Below are positions 52,239 through 61,210 of a stretch of 64,000 nt of DNA, in pieces. The stretch comes from an uncultured Shimia sp. (GTDB lineage Bacteria > Pseudomonadota > Alphaproteobacteria > Rhodobacterales > Rhodobacteraceae): contig CALCOY010000026.1 in NCBI GenBank assembly GCA_937897325.1, positions 1-64,000 of the forward strand, read 5' to 3'. Under the pieces are notes generated by a model. That model made no database searches, was not told the DNA's origin, and saw only the letters and a program-made list of their open reading frames with translations. Each line of letters begins with the position of its first letter. The stretch's first letter is position 1. Both the position numbers and the translations under genes were made by a program.

Positions 52239-53516
52239 TTGCGACCGCTGATCGCTATCCTGCTGAGCGTCTTCTTGGGCGACACAGCAGATGCGCAGGC
52301 GTTCATGACGTTGAAAGGGCATGGTGGTCCCATCATGGCACTTGCCGTTTCACCAGAGGGCAAGCTTGCCAGCGCAAGCTTCGACAATTCGATTGGGTTC
52401 TGGACAGGGCAAAAACCGACATGGCTTGACGGACACGAGGCTGCGGTGACTGCGCTGGCAATCGATGATCAAGGCGTGATCTATTCAGGCGGGGATGACT
52501 TTGCCTTGCGCATCTGGGGCAAAACCGCAAAAGAGCTTGGACGGCACAAGGGCAAGATCACCTCGATCGCGATATCACCCGGAACTATTGCCAGCGCGAG
52601 TTGGGACGGGTCCATTAGCCTTTGGACAGATGAGGGAGCGATGATCGAAGACCTGCCTTACCCCGGTGCCGGTGTGAATGCCGTGGCCTTTGGCGCCGAC
52701 GGGAGATTCCTTTATGCAGCAACGTCCCAAGGTTTGCTTTGGCTCTACGATCTTGGAGAAGACACCCAACGGCCCTTGGCCAAACACGGCTTCGGAATCA
52801 ATCGCCTGATCGTCGGTGACGGATGGGTCGCCTACGGTGCAGTTGACGGCGGCACCCGCGTGATTGAGGCAGGAACGGGTAACGGCATCGCGGATCTGAC
52901 GCTCGACCGCCGCCCTATTCTGTCGATGGCCCACCATGCTGAAAGCGGGCAACTGGCTGTCGGCGACGGCCAAGGCTTCATCATGATGATCGATACCGAA
53001 ACCTGGAAGATCACCCGCGATTTCCGCGCCGCGCGGCAAGGGCCGGTTTGGGCGCTGGCCTTTTCTAAAGATGGACGGACAATCTACGCGGGCGGGCTTG
53101 ATGATGTGATCTATGCCTGGCCCGTGGCCCTTTTGGACCGCTATGAACCCTCAATCGGTGGCGCACGGTCCTTTCTTCGGGACGCCGGCAGCATGCCAAA
53201 CGGCGAAAGGCAATTCATGCGGAAGTGCTCAATCTGCCATTCTCTAGAACCGGGACCATCCCGAAAAGCGGGGCCGACACTCCATGCTGTTTTTGGGCGA
53301 AGAGCCGGTGCCGTGGCCGACTATGTTTACTCAAAGACCTTGCAAGGCTCGAAAATCATCTGGGACGACGATACGATTGACGCGCTGTTCGACGAAGGAC
53401 CAGATCACTACATTCCGGGTTCGAAAATGCCCATGCAGGTGATCGCAAAGGCCGCCGACAGGACCGATCTTATCACGTTTCTCAAACAGGCGACATCGCA
53501 GGAGCAGACAAAATGA
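52239..53516 (+). CDS. WD40-repeat protein fused to cytochrome c
   Basis: A periplasmic protein of about 425 residues. From a TTG start it has a signal-like helix (PLIAILLSVFLGDTADAQA). WD40 blades follow to about residue 300 (LKGHGGPIMALAVSPEGKLA, GHEAAVTALAIDDQGVIYSG, PVWALAFSKDGRTIYAGG). A C-terminal class I cytochrome c begins about residue 320, with heme site CSICH in MRKCSICHSLEPG and a later methionine in PGSKMPMQV. It may accept electrons from the dehydrogenase. The start codon is uncertain because no good ribosome binding site is seen. Confidence 0.85.
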   Translation: MRPLIAILLSVFLGDTADAQAFMTLKGHGGPIMALAVSPEGKLASASFDNSIGFWTGQKPTWLDGHEAAVTALAIDDQGVIYSGGDDFALRIWGKTAKELGRHKGKITSIAISPGTIASASWDGSISLWTDEGAMIEDLPYPGAGVNAVAFGADGRFLYAATSQGLLWLYDLGEDTQRPLAKHGFGINRLIVGDGWVAYGAVDGGTRVIEAGTGNGIADLTLDRRPILSMAHHAESGQLAVGDGQGFIMMIDTETWKITRDFRAARQGPVWALAFSKDGRTIYAGGLDDVIYAWPVALLDRYEPSIGGARSFLRDAGSMPNGERQFMRKCSICHSLEPGPSRKAGPTLHAVFGRRAGAVADYVYSKTLQGSKIIWDDDTIDALFDEGPDHYIPGSKMPMQVIAKAADRTDLITFLKQATSQEQTK

Positions 53517-53638
53517 AAGCCATCATTGCGGGCATTGCCGCCATCATCGTTGTCTCTGCTGCAGCCTGGTACGGGCTGAACCAGGCGGGGTTTTCCTCGC
53601 AAGAGCTGAACTCTGGCGACAACGTCCGGTTGGACTAA
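53513..53638 (+). CDS. 41-residue membrane peptide
   Basis: The frame opens with ATG 53513, overlapping the stop of the WD40-cytochrome gene (ATGA), and encodes one hydrophobic helix (MKAIIAGIAAIIVVSAAAWY) followed by GLNQAGFSSQELNSGDNVRL and a final Asp. Coupled start and helix suggest a real small protein, perhaps a membrane anchor or assembly factor for the cytochrome. No family recognised. Confidence 0.65.
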   Translation: MKAIIAGIAAIIVVSAAAWYGLNQAGFSSQELNSGDNVRLD

Positions 53639-53650
53639 AAGGGCCGCCCC

Positions 53651-55036
53651 ATGCAAGCCGCGTCATCCAAAACAACAGTCGAAACAACCGCTGGATTTGA
53701 CAGCAAGCTGATGGGCGCATCCGTCCTTATTGTCGATGATGAACCCGGCATGCGCAATTTCCTGGCTAAGATCCTGACCCCGCGGGTCAAACGGTTGGTC
53801 GAGGCTGCCTCACCGGCCGAAGCCACCAAGAAGCTGGATGAGGCGCATTTTGATCTCGTTATCCTCGATAACATCATGCCGGGCACAACAGGTCTCAACT
53901 GGCTGACCGAACAAAGGCGCCGGGGCTTTTTTGCCGAGGTCATCATGATCACCGCCTATGCGGATCTTGAGACTGCGATTGCAGCTTTGCGGGTTGGCGT
54001 CAGCGACTTTGTCCTGAAACCATTTCGCGCCAATCAAATCCTCAGCGCCGTCGACCGCGCGCTCGACCGGAAATTCCTGCGGCGCGACAACACCTTGCTT
54101 CGGCGTGAATTAGGCGACGAGGCTGTGCGGGGCCCTCTCCTGGGCCATTCAGAAGCGCTCGAAGAGGTGCGCGAGATGCTGGTCAAACTCGCCCCCTTGT
54201 CAACATCAGTGCTTTTCACCGGTTTCAGCGGAACGGGCAAAGAATTAGCGGCACGGCACCTTCATGCCCTTTCCGACCGGGCGGAGATGCCCTTTGTTGC
54301 CGTCAATTGCGCCGCACTTGATCCCGACCAGATCCCGACCGAGCTTTTTGGAGCGGTTGTTGATGGCAAGCCACTCAAGCAAGGGCTTCTGCTTTTGGCG
54401 GATGGCGGTACGCTCTTCCTCGATGAAGTGGGGCACATGTCCGAAGCCCTTCAAGCCGCACTTCTGCGCGTTCTGGAAGACAAACGCGTGCGGGCCGCTG
54501 GGGGGGAACGTGAAATCCCGCTTAATCTACGGTTTCTCTTTGCCACCAATGCGGATCTGGAGGCGGCTGTGTCGGACGGTCGTATGCGCAAGGATCTGTA
54601 TCATCGCATGAACGTGGTGAATCTACACATGCCGTCTCTCTCCGACCGATCCGAGGACATCGTCGAACTGGCATCGCATTTCATGGCGAAGCTGTCCCGC
54701 GAATTGGCGATGCCGCCGCTTGATCTGAACGAAGATACACTTCTGAAGCTGCGGCGGTATGACTGGCCCGGAAACGTGCGTGAGTTGCGCAACCTGATTG
54801 AAAGATCGCTCATCCTAGGTGCTTTTCCCGAAGAATTCGTAGGAAACGGCCAAGTCACCGGAGACAAGGCCGTCGAAAACCTCGATCTCGTTGCGCAACG
54901 GCACATCCTGCACATTCTGGATATCTGTGGCGGCAATCGTGCCGAAGCGGCCCGGCGGCTGGGCGTTTCGCGCAAGACAATCGACCGAAAGCTGTCAAGT
55001 TGGGCAGATATAGGTCAGGGATCGGATGCGCTCTGA
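53651..55036 (+). CDS. NtrC-type response regulator lacking the GAFTGA loop
   Basis: The 461 residues comprise a receiver (Asp73 in DLVILDNIMPG, Lys in FVLKPFRAN), an AAA+ domain and a Fis-type HTH (HILDICGGNRAEAARRLGVS). Walker A is FSGTGKELAARH, with Walker B in GGTLFLDEVGHMSEALQ. Between ELFG and the Walker B strand the usual GAFTGA loop that contacts sigma-54 is missing (ELFGAVVDGKPLKQGLLLLA). Regulators of this type, such as HupR and Rhodobacter NtrC, act with sigma-70. It ends the formate dehydrogenase gene series and is probably partnered with the kinase at 35190-37157. Confidence 0.9.
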   Translation: MQAASSKTTVETTAGFDSKLMGASVLIVDDEPGMRNFLAKILTPRVKRLVEAASPAEATKKLDEAHFDLVILDNIMPGTTGLNWLTEQRRRGFFAEVIMITAYADLETAIAALRVGVSDFVLKPFRANQILSAVDRALDRKFLRRDNTLLRRELGDEAVRGPLLGHSEALEEVREMLVKLAPLSTSVLFTGFSGTGKELAARHLHALSDRAEMPFVAVNCAALDPDQIPTELFGAVVDGKPLKQGLLLLADGGTLFLDEVGHMSEALQAALLRVLEDKRVRAAGGEREIPLNLRFLFATNADLEAAVSDGRMRKDLYHRMNVVNLHMPSLSDRSEDIVELASHFMAKLSRELAMPPLDLNEDTLLKLRRYDWPGNVRELRNLIERSLILGAFPEEFVGNGQVTGDKAVENLDLVAQRHILHILDICGGNRAEAARRLGVSRKTIDRKLSSWADIGQGSDAL

Positions 55037-55119
55037 GGCCATGGCGCGGCAGCAATTGTTTCGGAGACTCTTCTCACTGAGTATGGTTTGAGATTGGGCA
55101 CAATACGGGATTCAGGGAT

Positions 55120-55707
55120 ATGACACAGGCCCTTGGAAAGGTTCTTACTTCCATCGATGAGGCGAACGGGGTCGACCCATCGCTTGAGCAAGACGAAAGC
55201 GGGCATATGGTCCCGGCGGCATTGCTTTATGGCCAGCGCATGTCATCCGAATTGCAGCGGGTCTTTGGCGATGCGGCGTCGGATGTGCTCAAGATCGCTG
55301 CGCGAGGCCAGCACATTGAACGCTGGAAAGTAAAACGCGACAGTTATCCCGAAGGCCGCGCGGGATATCTCACGTGGCGCCGTGACCAGGGTCGGACACA
55401 TGGCGAACGGCTGGCCGGATTGATGGAAGAGCAAGGCTACGACGTAGCGGATTGCGAACGCGTCGGTGTTTTGCTGCGCAAGGAAGGCATAAAACGCGAC
55501 GCAGAAGTACAGATGCTTGAGGACGTCATCTGCTTTGTATTCCTGAAATGGTATTTCGACGACTTCGCCGCGAAGCATCCAGAAGCCAAGGTGCTTGATA
55601 TCGTGTCCAAAACGGCCCGCAAAATGTCTAGCGATGCACGCGCGCGGGTGATCTCGGAATTCGATCTGCCCGATATCTTTGCGAAAGCCGTTCAGAGCGC
55701 GGCCTGA
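55120..55707 (+). CDS. DUF4202 family protein
   Basis: The 195 residues match DUF4202: a conserved ARGQHIERWKVKRDSYPEGR segment about residues 66-85, GYLTWRRDQGRTHGERLAGL, GVLLRKEGIKRDAEVQMLED and VCFVFLKWYFDDF-like helix. All-helical, with His and Asp residues recalling HD-type fold, but no catalytic assignment is possible. It lies downstream of the regulator, separated by 83 bp, and may be in the same transcript. Function unknown. Confidence 0.85.
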   Translation: MTQALGKVLTSIDEANGVDPSLEQDESGHMVPAALLYGQRMSSELQRVFGDAASDVLKIAARGQHIERWKVKRDSYPEGRAGYLTWRRDQGRTHGERLAGLMEEQGYDVADCERVGVLLRKEGIKRDAEVQMLEDVICFVFLKWYFDDFAAKHPEAKVLDIVSKTARKMSSDARARVISEFDLPDIFAKAVQSAA

Positions 55708-55721
55708 GACCCGCTAATGCC

Positions 55722-56105
55722 TTAGGACGATGTGCTTCGGTTCCGGCATTCCGCCCTTGCGCTGTTCAAACGCCGATTTGCACCGTCGACGCGGATAGAC
55801 GTTGACCTCACCCGCCCCGCTTCGGATGCGGTGCCCGACGGGGAAATGGCAAATGTGTATGTCCGCTGGCCACGTTGGTAGTCACCGACCACGTAGATGC
55901 GGGTCTCTGGTGACAAACGCAGGATCCGTTGGGCATATTCTCCTATAGAGCACCAATAGTCAGCCGGACCAAAGCTTGGTACACCGCTGACCGTGTAGCG
56001 GTCTGCACCGGATTGGGAAACGGTCAGTCCTTTCGAGGATCTGAACGTATCTGCGGCAGCAGGCAAAGCCAGACAAACAGCCAAAACAATAGGATAAATG
56101 CGCAT
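55722..56105 (-). CDS. Exported protein of unknown function
   Basis: A protein of about 127 residues. The ATG at 56105 follows GGAAAGGAAACC and opens a signal peptide (MRIYPIVLAVCLALPAAA). The mature part is small and beta-rich (TFRSSKGLTVSQSGADRYTV, FGPADYWCSIGEYAQRIL, TRIYVVGDYQRGQRTYTFAI) with three cysteines. No family recognised. Convergent with the DUF4202 gene. Confidence 0.7.
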   Translation of the reverse strand: MRIYPIVLAVCLALPAAADTFRSSKGLTVSQSGADRYTVSGVPSFGPADYWCSIGEYAQRILRLSPETRIYVVGDYQRGQRTYTFAISPSGTASEAGRVRSTSIRVDGANRRLNSARAECRNRSTSS

Positions 56106-56219
56106 TCGGTTTCCTTTCCACCTGGCGACCTTGGACATCTAAGGCCGCCCGCAGGGCAGTTCCAGCCGATGGCCTTCTGTGCCGGTCAAAAGGTCGAGAG
56201 ATCCGCGTGAACGCCCACC

Positions 56220-56864
56220 TCAGCCTTGGGCCGTCGCGAAAGCAGGTTCTGTCAGAATGCGCAAGATCGTATCGACATGTCCGTCTTTGAGCGATTGGAC
56301 GGGGTATCTCTCATCAATGTCATCAAAGGTGGCAAACATCTCACGAGACAGCGAAAGCGTCACGATGGGGCCAAAGATCAGATGCAGAAGCACGTCAATG
56401 TCCTGAGGCAAAAACGCTCCGTTCTCCACACCGGCCAGAATGATCTTTTCGACCATGTCGCGCTGAAGTTCGATGTAGTTGTTGTGAAAACTGCGCGCGA
56501 CATTCGGCATCGAACGGGACACTTCGGCGATGAGCGGAGACAAACGCCCGACCGGCGCCTCGATCGTCGAATGATAGAGGCAATCAAAGGTCGCGCGAAC
56601 CTTGTCGGTGTCTTCCATCGCATCAGTCGCGTAAATCTGGGCGATCTCGTCCATCGCACCGGAATAGCCCTCGGTCACGCAGGCGATAAACAAATCCTCT
56701 TTGCCCGGAAAATGGTGATACAGGCTTGCCTTTCGGATACCGCAGGCTTGCGCCAAGTCTGACATCGACGTTCCGGCAAAGCCTTTTTCCAGGAACAGCG
56801 CCGTCGCCGTCTCAGTGATTTCTCCTCGCCGGGATGCCGCATTGGTTTTTTTTACATCAGCCAT
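56220..56864 (-). CDS. TetR-family transcriptional repressor
   Basis: The 214-residue regulator has the TetR helix-turn-helix at the N-terminus (ITETATALFLEKGFAGTSMS, LAQACGIRKASLYHHFPGKE) and a helical ligand-binding domain. It is divergent from an RND efflux pair and separated from it by 86 bp containing a 33-bp palindrome. It likely represses the pump and itself. The inducer is unknown. Confidence 0.92.
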   Translation of the reverse strand: MADVKKTNAASRRGEITETATALFLEKGFAGTSMSDLAQACGIRKASLYHHFPGKEDLFIACVTEGYSGAMDEIAQIYATDAMEDTDKVRATFDCLYHSTIEAPVGRLSPLIAEVSRSMPNVARSFHNNYIELQRDMVEKIILAGVENGAFLPQDIDVLLHLIFGPIVTLSLSREMFATFDDIDERYPVQSLKDGHVDTILRILTEPAFATAQG

Positions 56865-56891
56865 TGACGTCTTTTCCTTCCAGCCTAACCT

Positions 56892-56924
56892 CCCTACCGA
56901 ACGGTCGGCTACCGGTTGGTAGGG
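56892..56924. promoter_or_regulatory. Palindromic operator of the TetR/RND divergon
   Basis: A 33-bp imperfect palindrome centred on 56908 pairs at 13 of 16 positions. Arms run CCCTACCGAACGGT and ACCGGTTGGTAGGG. It lies between the divergent TetR and adaptor genes, about 28 bp from each start, where bound repressor would block both promoters. Confidence 0.75.
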
Positions 56925-56950
56925 CGCCCCTTACGTAGAAAGGTCCACGG

Positions 56951-58012
56951 ATGATGCAAGGCTTCAAGGTTTCGCTACTTAGTCTTTTAATCTTTGGTTT
57001 CGCAGATGGGGTTCAGGCAGAACGGCCCGTGTCCCCAACATATGTCAAAACAATGGTCATATCAGCGGCGGATGAAAACATGTCGCGTCAGTTTTTTGGC
57101 CGGATCGCAGCACGCGAAACCGTTGATCTGTCCTTTGAACGGCCCGGATATCTGAGATGGCTGAATGCGCAAGAGGGCGTTCGAGTGGAGAAAGGTGAAC
57201 TGCTCGCACATCTGGATCTGGGCCCGTTCGAAAGAGCGTTGACACGCGCCGAACTGGTTTTTGAACAGTCAGACCGTGATTTCAGGAGGGCAAAGGCGCT
57301 TGCACAATCAACGATAGGGTCAGAAGTACGGGCAAGGGATGCCGAAACAACGCGGGACGTGGCCAAGGTCACTTTGGACGATACAATCGAGGCACTGGAA
57401 GATGCCCGGATGACAGCGCCATTCTCGGGATTGATTGCCGCACGCATAGCCAGCCCGTTTTCAAATGTCACCGCCGGACAGCCGATTGTCCGTGTCCACG
57501 ACCTGTCGGAGATCCGGGTGGAATTCGACCTGCCAGAGCGTGTCTTGAAGCAGATCGGCGATCCGTCCAAGGTCAGGTTCACAACGTCATTGCCAAGCAT
57601 ATCCGATCCGGTCGAACTCAGCTTTCGCGAGTTTCGCGCGGAGGCCAGCGACATAGGCCAAAGCTACACAATCTCGCTGTTGGTGCCACCTTCAGACACA
57701 ACCCTGTTGATCCCCGGTGCGACGGTGACAATCCGGGCCGAACTTCTGGCGACGCCGAAGGGCGCCCAGGTGCCCACCTCGGCCATCTTCGTAGATGCCG
57801 ATCGATACACCAAGGTTATGGAGGTCGTGCCTCAGCCCGACGGAAAGCTTGTTGTGTCGCCTCGTTACGTGAAGGTCATCTCTGAGACGGGATCCCACCT
57901 GTCAATTGATGGGCTGTCCGAAGGCGCTGAGATCGTCGAAGTCGGGGGGCATCTTCTGACCGATGGCCAACCAATCGAGCGCTTCACAGGTCTGCTCTTC
58001 GAAGAGGAATAA
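56951..58012 (+). CDS. RND efflux periplasmic adaptor subunit
   Basis: A 353-residue membrane-fusion protein with a signal sequence (FKVSLLSLLIFGFADGVQA), a lipoyl/barrel-sandwich half (ERPGYLRWLNAQEGVRVEKG, and ALEDARMTAPFSGLIAARIA), a helical hairpin between, and a beta-barrel domain (LLVPPSDTTLLIPGATVTI). It bridges the inner-membrane pump to an outer-membrane channel, which is not encoded here. The pump gene starts 4 bp after its stop. Confidence 0.92.
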   Translation: MMQGFKVSLLSLLIFGFADGVQAERPVSPTYVKTMVISAADENMSRQFFGRIAARETVDLSFERPGYLRWLNAQEGVRVEKGELLAHLDLGPFERALTRAELVFEQSDRDFRRAKALAQSTIGSEVRARDAETTRDVAKVTLDDTIEALEDARMTAPFSGLIAARIASPFSNVTAGQPIVRVHDLSEIRVEFDLPERVLKQIGDPSKVRFTTSLPSISDPVELSFREFRAEASDIGQSYTISLLVPPSDTTLLIPGATVTIRAELLATPKGAQVPTSAIFVDADRYTKVMEVVPQPDGKLVVSPRYVKVISETGSHLSIDGLSEGAEIVEVGGHLLTDGQPIERFTGLLFEEE

Positions 58013-58016
58013 GCCG

Positions 58017-61000
58017 ATGCAGATCGCGCGCCTTTCCATCAGATACCCGCTCTATACGTGGATCCTCATCCTCTTCTGCCTGTTTGGCGGCATCGGCGGA
58101 TATCTTAGTGTCGGAAAGCTAGAAGACCCGGTTTTTACTTTGAAATCCGCACTGGTTATCACCGCATATCCAGGCGCCACCGCCGCCGAGGTGTCCAGTG
58201 AGGTCTCCGACGTTCTGGAGAGCGAGATCCAGAAAATGGGTGAGGTGAATGTCATCACTTCATCCAACACACCAGGCCTTTCGGTGATCGAGGTTGAAAT
58301 CAAGGACACCTATGACGGCACCGAACTGCCGCAGGTCTGGGACGACATGCGCGACAGAATCGCAGATGCACTGCCAGACCTGCCGCCCGGTGCGCAACCG
58401 CCGCAAGTCAATGACAGTTTCGGCGACGTTTATGGCCTTTACTACGCAATCAGTGCGCCGGGATATTCGGATGACGATATCTGGGAAATCGCAACCTTTC
58501 TGCGCCGTGAATTGTTGTCGGTCAGAGGTGTTGCTGATGCAGAGGTCCTTGGCCTCCCGGAAGAGGCGATCTTTGTCGAACCGTCCAGCCAGGTCCTGAA
58601 CGCCCTTGGCGTGTCACCCGAGGCCGTGTTGGGCGCTGTTGCCAATGCAGATGCGATCACCCCGACAGGTACGTCGGACAATGGCCGACAGGATCTTCGC
58701 GTCGATGCTCCTAAGGCGGACGACAGCGTCTCAAAAATCGGTGCTCTGACCTTTGGCGTCGGGGGAGAGATCATCAACCTATCGGATGTCGGCCAGGTCT
58801 ATCGCGATCGGATCGATGCCCCCAGACAGATTGTAAGGCACAACGGGTCTGAGGCCTTCACCATCGGTATTGCGGGTCTCACATCCGAGAATATTGTAAG
58901 CGTCGGCAAGCGCGTTGAAGACCATATAGCGACGATCGCGCCGTTGCTACCGGCGGGCGTCGCGCTTGAACCGATCTATGAACAACACAATGTCGTTGAC
59001 ACGGCCAACAAGGACTTCCTGATCAGTCTGGCGATGTCCGTCAGCGTCGTCATCGGCGTGCTTGCCCTTTTCATGGGATGGCGGGCCGCTGTCGTCGTAG
59101 GTGGCTCTCTTCTTTTAACGGTGACCTTCACGTTCTTTTTCATGTCGTTGTTCGACATCAAGGTTGAGCGGATCAGCCTTGGCGCGCTCATCATCGCAAT
59201 GGGTATGCTGGTGGACAATGCCATTGTCGTTGCCGAGGGCATGCAGGTCCGGATGCGGCGGGGTCGGAAAGCAGAAGATGCAGCAACCGAGGTTGCCCGG
59301 CGCACGCAAGTCCCGCTTTTGGGGGCCACAGTCATCGGCGTGATGGCCTTTGCCGGGATCGGCTTGAGCCCCGACAGTTCTGGCGAATTTCTCTTTTCGC
59401 TCTTCGCCGTGATCGCGATTTCGCTGACGCTATCCTGGTTGACCGCGGTGACGGTCACGCCCCTTCTCGGGAGTTACTTCTTTCGGGTCGCTGAAACAGG
59501 TCAGGGCCGAGATCCCTATGACACTGTCTTCTTTCGAGCCTATGGCTGGGTCGTGAAGATGACGCTTCGACTGCGTTGGCTGGTGATCGTCGGCCTGCTT
59601 GGGGGCACCTTGGCCTGTTTCTGGGCCTTCGGTATGGTCACTCAGCAATTCTTTCCGCCGGCCAACACGCCATTGTTCTACTTCAACTACAAGGCTGCGC
59701 AAGGCACGAAGATCACCGAAGCCGCACGCGATCTCGAAGTGGTCGAGGATTGGCTGGCCCAACGGGACGAGGTGGTGTCCCAAACGACAAGCGTTGGGCG
59801 CAGCCTGACCCGTTTTATCCTGACATATACGCCCGAAGATCCGGATCCGTCGCGCGGTCAGATTGTAGTTCGCGCCTCGTCATTCGATGATATTCCTCCC
59901 CTTCGGGATGATTTGCAGGCCTTTGCCTCGGCAAACCTTCCATGGGCGGAAACGCGGATCCAGCAGATCATCTACGGCCCACCGGTCGGCGCAGATGTCG
60001 AGATCCGCTTCAGCGGCCCCGATCCGGATGTTCTGAGAAACTTGGCCCGGCAGGCCCAGACCATATTTGAAGACGAAACGGCCTTTCTTCAGACGGAAAG
60101 GTTTGATTGGCGTGAGCGCGAGATCGTGACGCGCCCCATCTACGCAACCGAAAGGGCGCAGTCTCTTGGCGTCACACGGTCCGACGTTGCAACAGCTTTG
60201 GCGCTGGCCACCGATGGCGTGTTGGCCGGGACCTTACGGGAACGCGACCGCCTGATCCCGATCGTCATTCGCACCCCGCGCGAAGAGCTGGAAACAGACG
60301 CGCCACTGCTGGATCAGTTGATATTTTCGCCCAGCAACGGGACCTACACCTCGCTCGCGCAAACCATTGACGGCTTTGAAGTTCTCAGCCGTGACACCCT
60401 GATACAACGGCGGGACCGCTTGCCGACGATCAGCGTCCAAGGGTTCACGACACCCGGCGTCCTGCCGCCTGCCGCGTTCGGCGAGGTCCGGGGCGCCATT
60501 GAGGCCATCGAACTGCCACCGGGTTACACCATGGAATGGGGTGGTGAATTCGAAAGCGCAGGCGAGGCAATGGCCAGCCTTGGCAAGCAGATGCCGTTGA
60601 GTTTCGGCGTCATGCTGTTGATTACGGTTCTTCTGTTCGGCAAGTTGCGCCAGACGGCGGTGATCTGGACGATTGTCCCGATGGCCGTGAATGGCGTGGC
60701 ACTTGGCCTTTTGTTCACCAATCTGCCCTTTAGCTTCACGGCGATGCTCGGATTGCTGAGCCTATCAGGCATGTTGATCAAGAACGCGATTGTCCTGGTC
60801 GAAGAAATCGACGCGCAGAAAAACGAGGAAGGTCTACCACAATCAGAGGCGATAATCAGCGCATCCGTAAGCCGTTTGCGTCCGGTGATCCTGGCTGCGG
60901 CAACGACAATTCTAGGGATGATCCCGCTTCTTTTCGACGTGTTTTTCGCATCGATGGCGGTGACGATCATGGCCGGGCTGGGCTTTGCCTCGATCCTCAC

Positions 61001-61157
61001 ATTGATCGGTATCCCCGCTCTTTATCACACCTATCTTCGGAAAGAGCGGCGCGCTGAGAAAGCTTCAGAGATAGGATCAGAACAGTTCAGCGATATGCGT
61101 CAGGACGATCCAATCAAGGTCGACGCGATCACACCTAAGAGGCTTGCCGCAGAATGA
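58017..61157 (+). CDS. RND-family efflux transporter permease
   Basis: A proton-driven pump of about 1046 residues with twelve transmembrane helices and two large periplasmic loops. The start MQIARLSIRYPLYTW at 58017 is chosen over the longer frame from 57963, which lies in the adaptor gene. Motifs are GGYLSVGKLEDPVFT, AYPGATAAEVSSEVSDVLES and the TM4 sequence LIIAMGMLVDNAIVVAEGM. The proton-relay position carries a single Asp (VDN) where AcrB has two, which points away from the AcrB subgroup. Substrate is unknown. Confidence 0.92.
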   Translation: MQIARLSIRYPLYTWILILFCLFGGIGGYLSVGKLEDPVFTLKSALVITAYPGATAAEVSSEVSDVLESEIQKMGEVNVITSSNTPGLSVIEVEIKDTYDGTELPQVWDDMRDRIADALPDLPPGAQPPQVNDSFGDVYGLYYAISAPGYSDDDIWEIATFLRRELLSVRGVADAEVLGLPEEAIFVEPSSQVLNALGVSPEAVLGAVANADAITPTGTSDNGRQDLRVDAPKADDSVSKIGALTFGVGGEIINLSDVGQVYRDRIDAPRQIVRHNGSEAFTIGIAGLTSENIVSVGKRVEDHIATIAPLLPAGVALEPIYEQHNVVDTANKDFLISLAMSVSVVIGVLALFMGWRAAVVVGGSLLLTVTFTFFFMSLFDIKVERISLGALIIAMGMLVDNAIVVAEGMQVRMRRGRKAEDAATEVARRTQVPLLGATVIGVMAFAGIGLSPDSSGEFLFSLFAVIAISLTLSWLTAVTVTPLLGSYFFRVAETGQGRDPYDTVFFRAYGWVVKMTLRLRWLVIVGLLGGTLACFWAFGMVTQQFFPPANTPLFYFNYKAAQGTKITEAARDLEVVEDWLAQRDEVVSQTTSVGRSLTRFILTYTPEDPDPSRGQIVVRASSFDDIPPLRDDLQAFASANLPWAETRIQQIIYGPPVGADVEIRFSGPDPDVLRNLARQAQTIFEDETAFLQTERFDWREREIVTRPIYATERAQSLGVTRSDVATALALATDGVLAGTLRERDRLIPIVIRTPREELETDAPLLDQLIFSPSNGTYTSLAQTIDGFEVLSRDTLIQRRDRLPTISVQGFTTPGVLPPAAFGEVRGAIEAIELPPGYTMEWGGEFESAGEAMASLGKQMPLSFGVMLLITVLLFGKLRQTAVIWTIVPMAVNGVALGLLFTNLPFSFTAMLGLLSLSGMLIKNAIVLVEEIDAQKNEEGLPQSEAIISASVSRLRPVILAAATTILGMIPLLFDVFFASMAVTIMAGLGFASILTLIGIPALYHTYLRKERRAEKASEIGSEQFSDMRQDDPIKVDAITPKRLAAE

Positions 61158-61210
61158 CTGAAACCTGTCGAGCAAAAAAGATCCGTCAGAGATCCGACAA
61201 ATAGGGTGCC

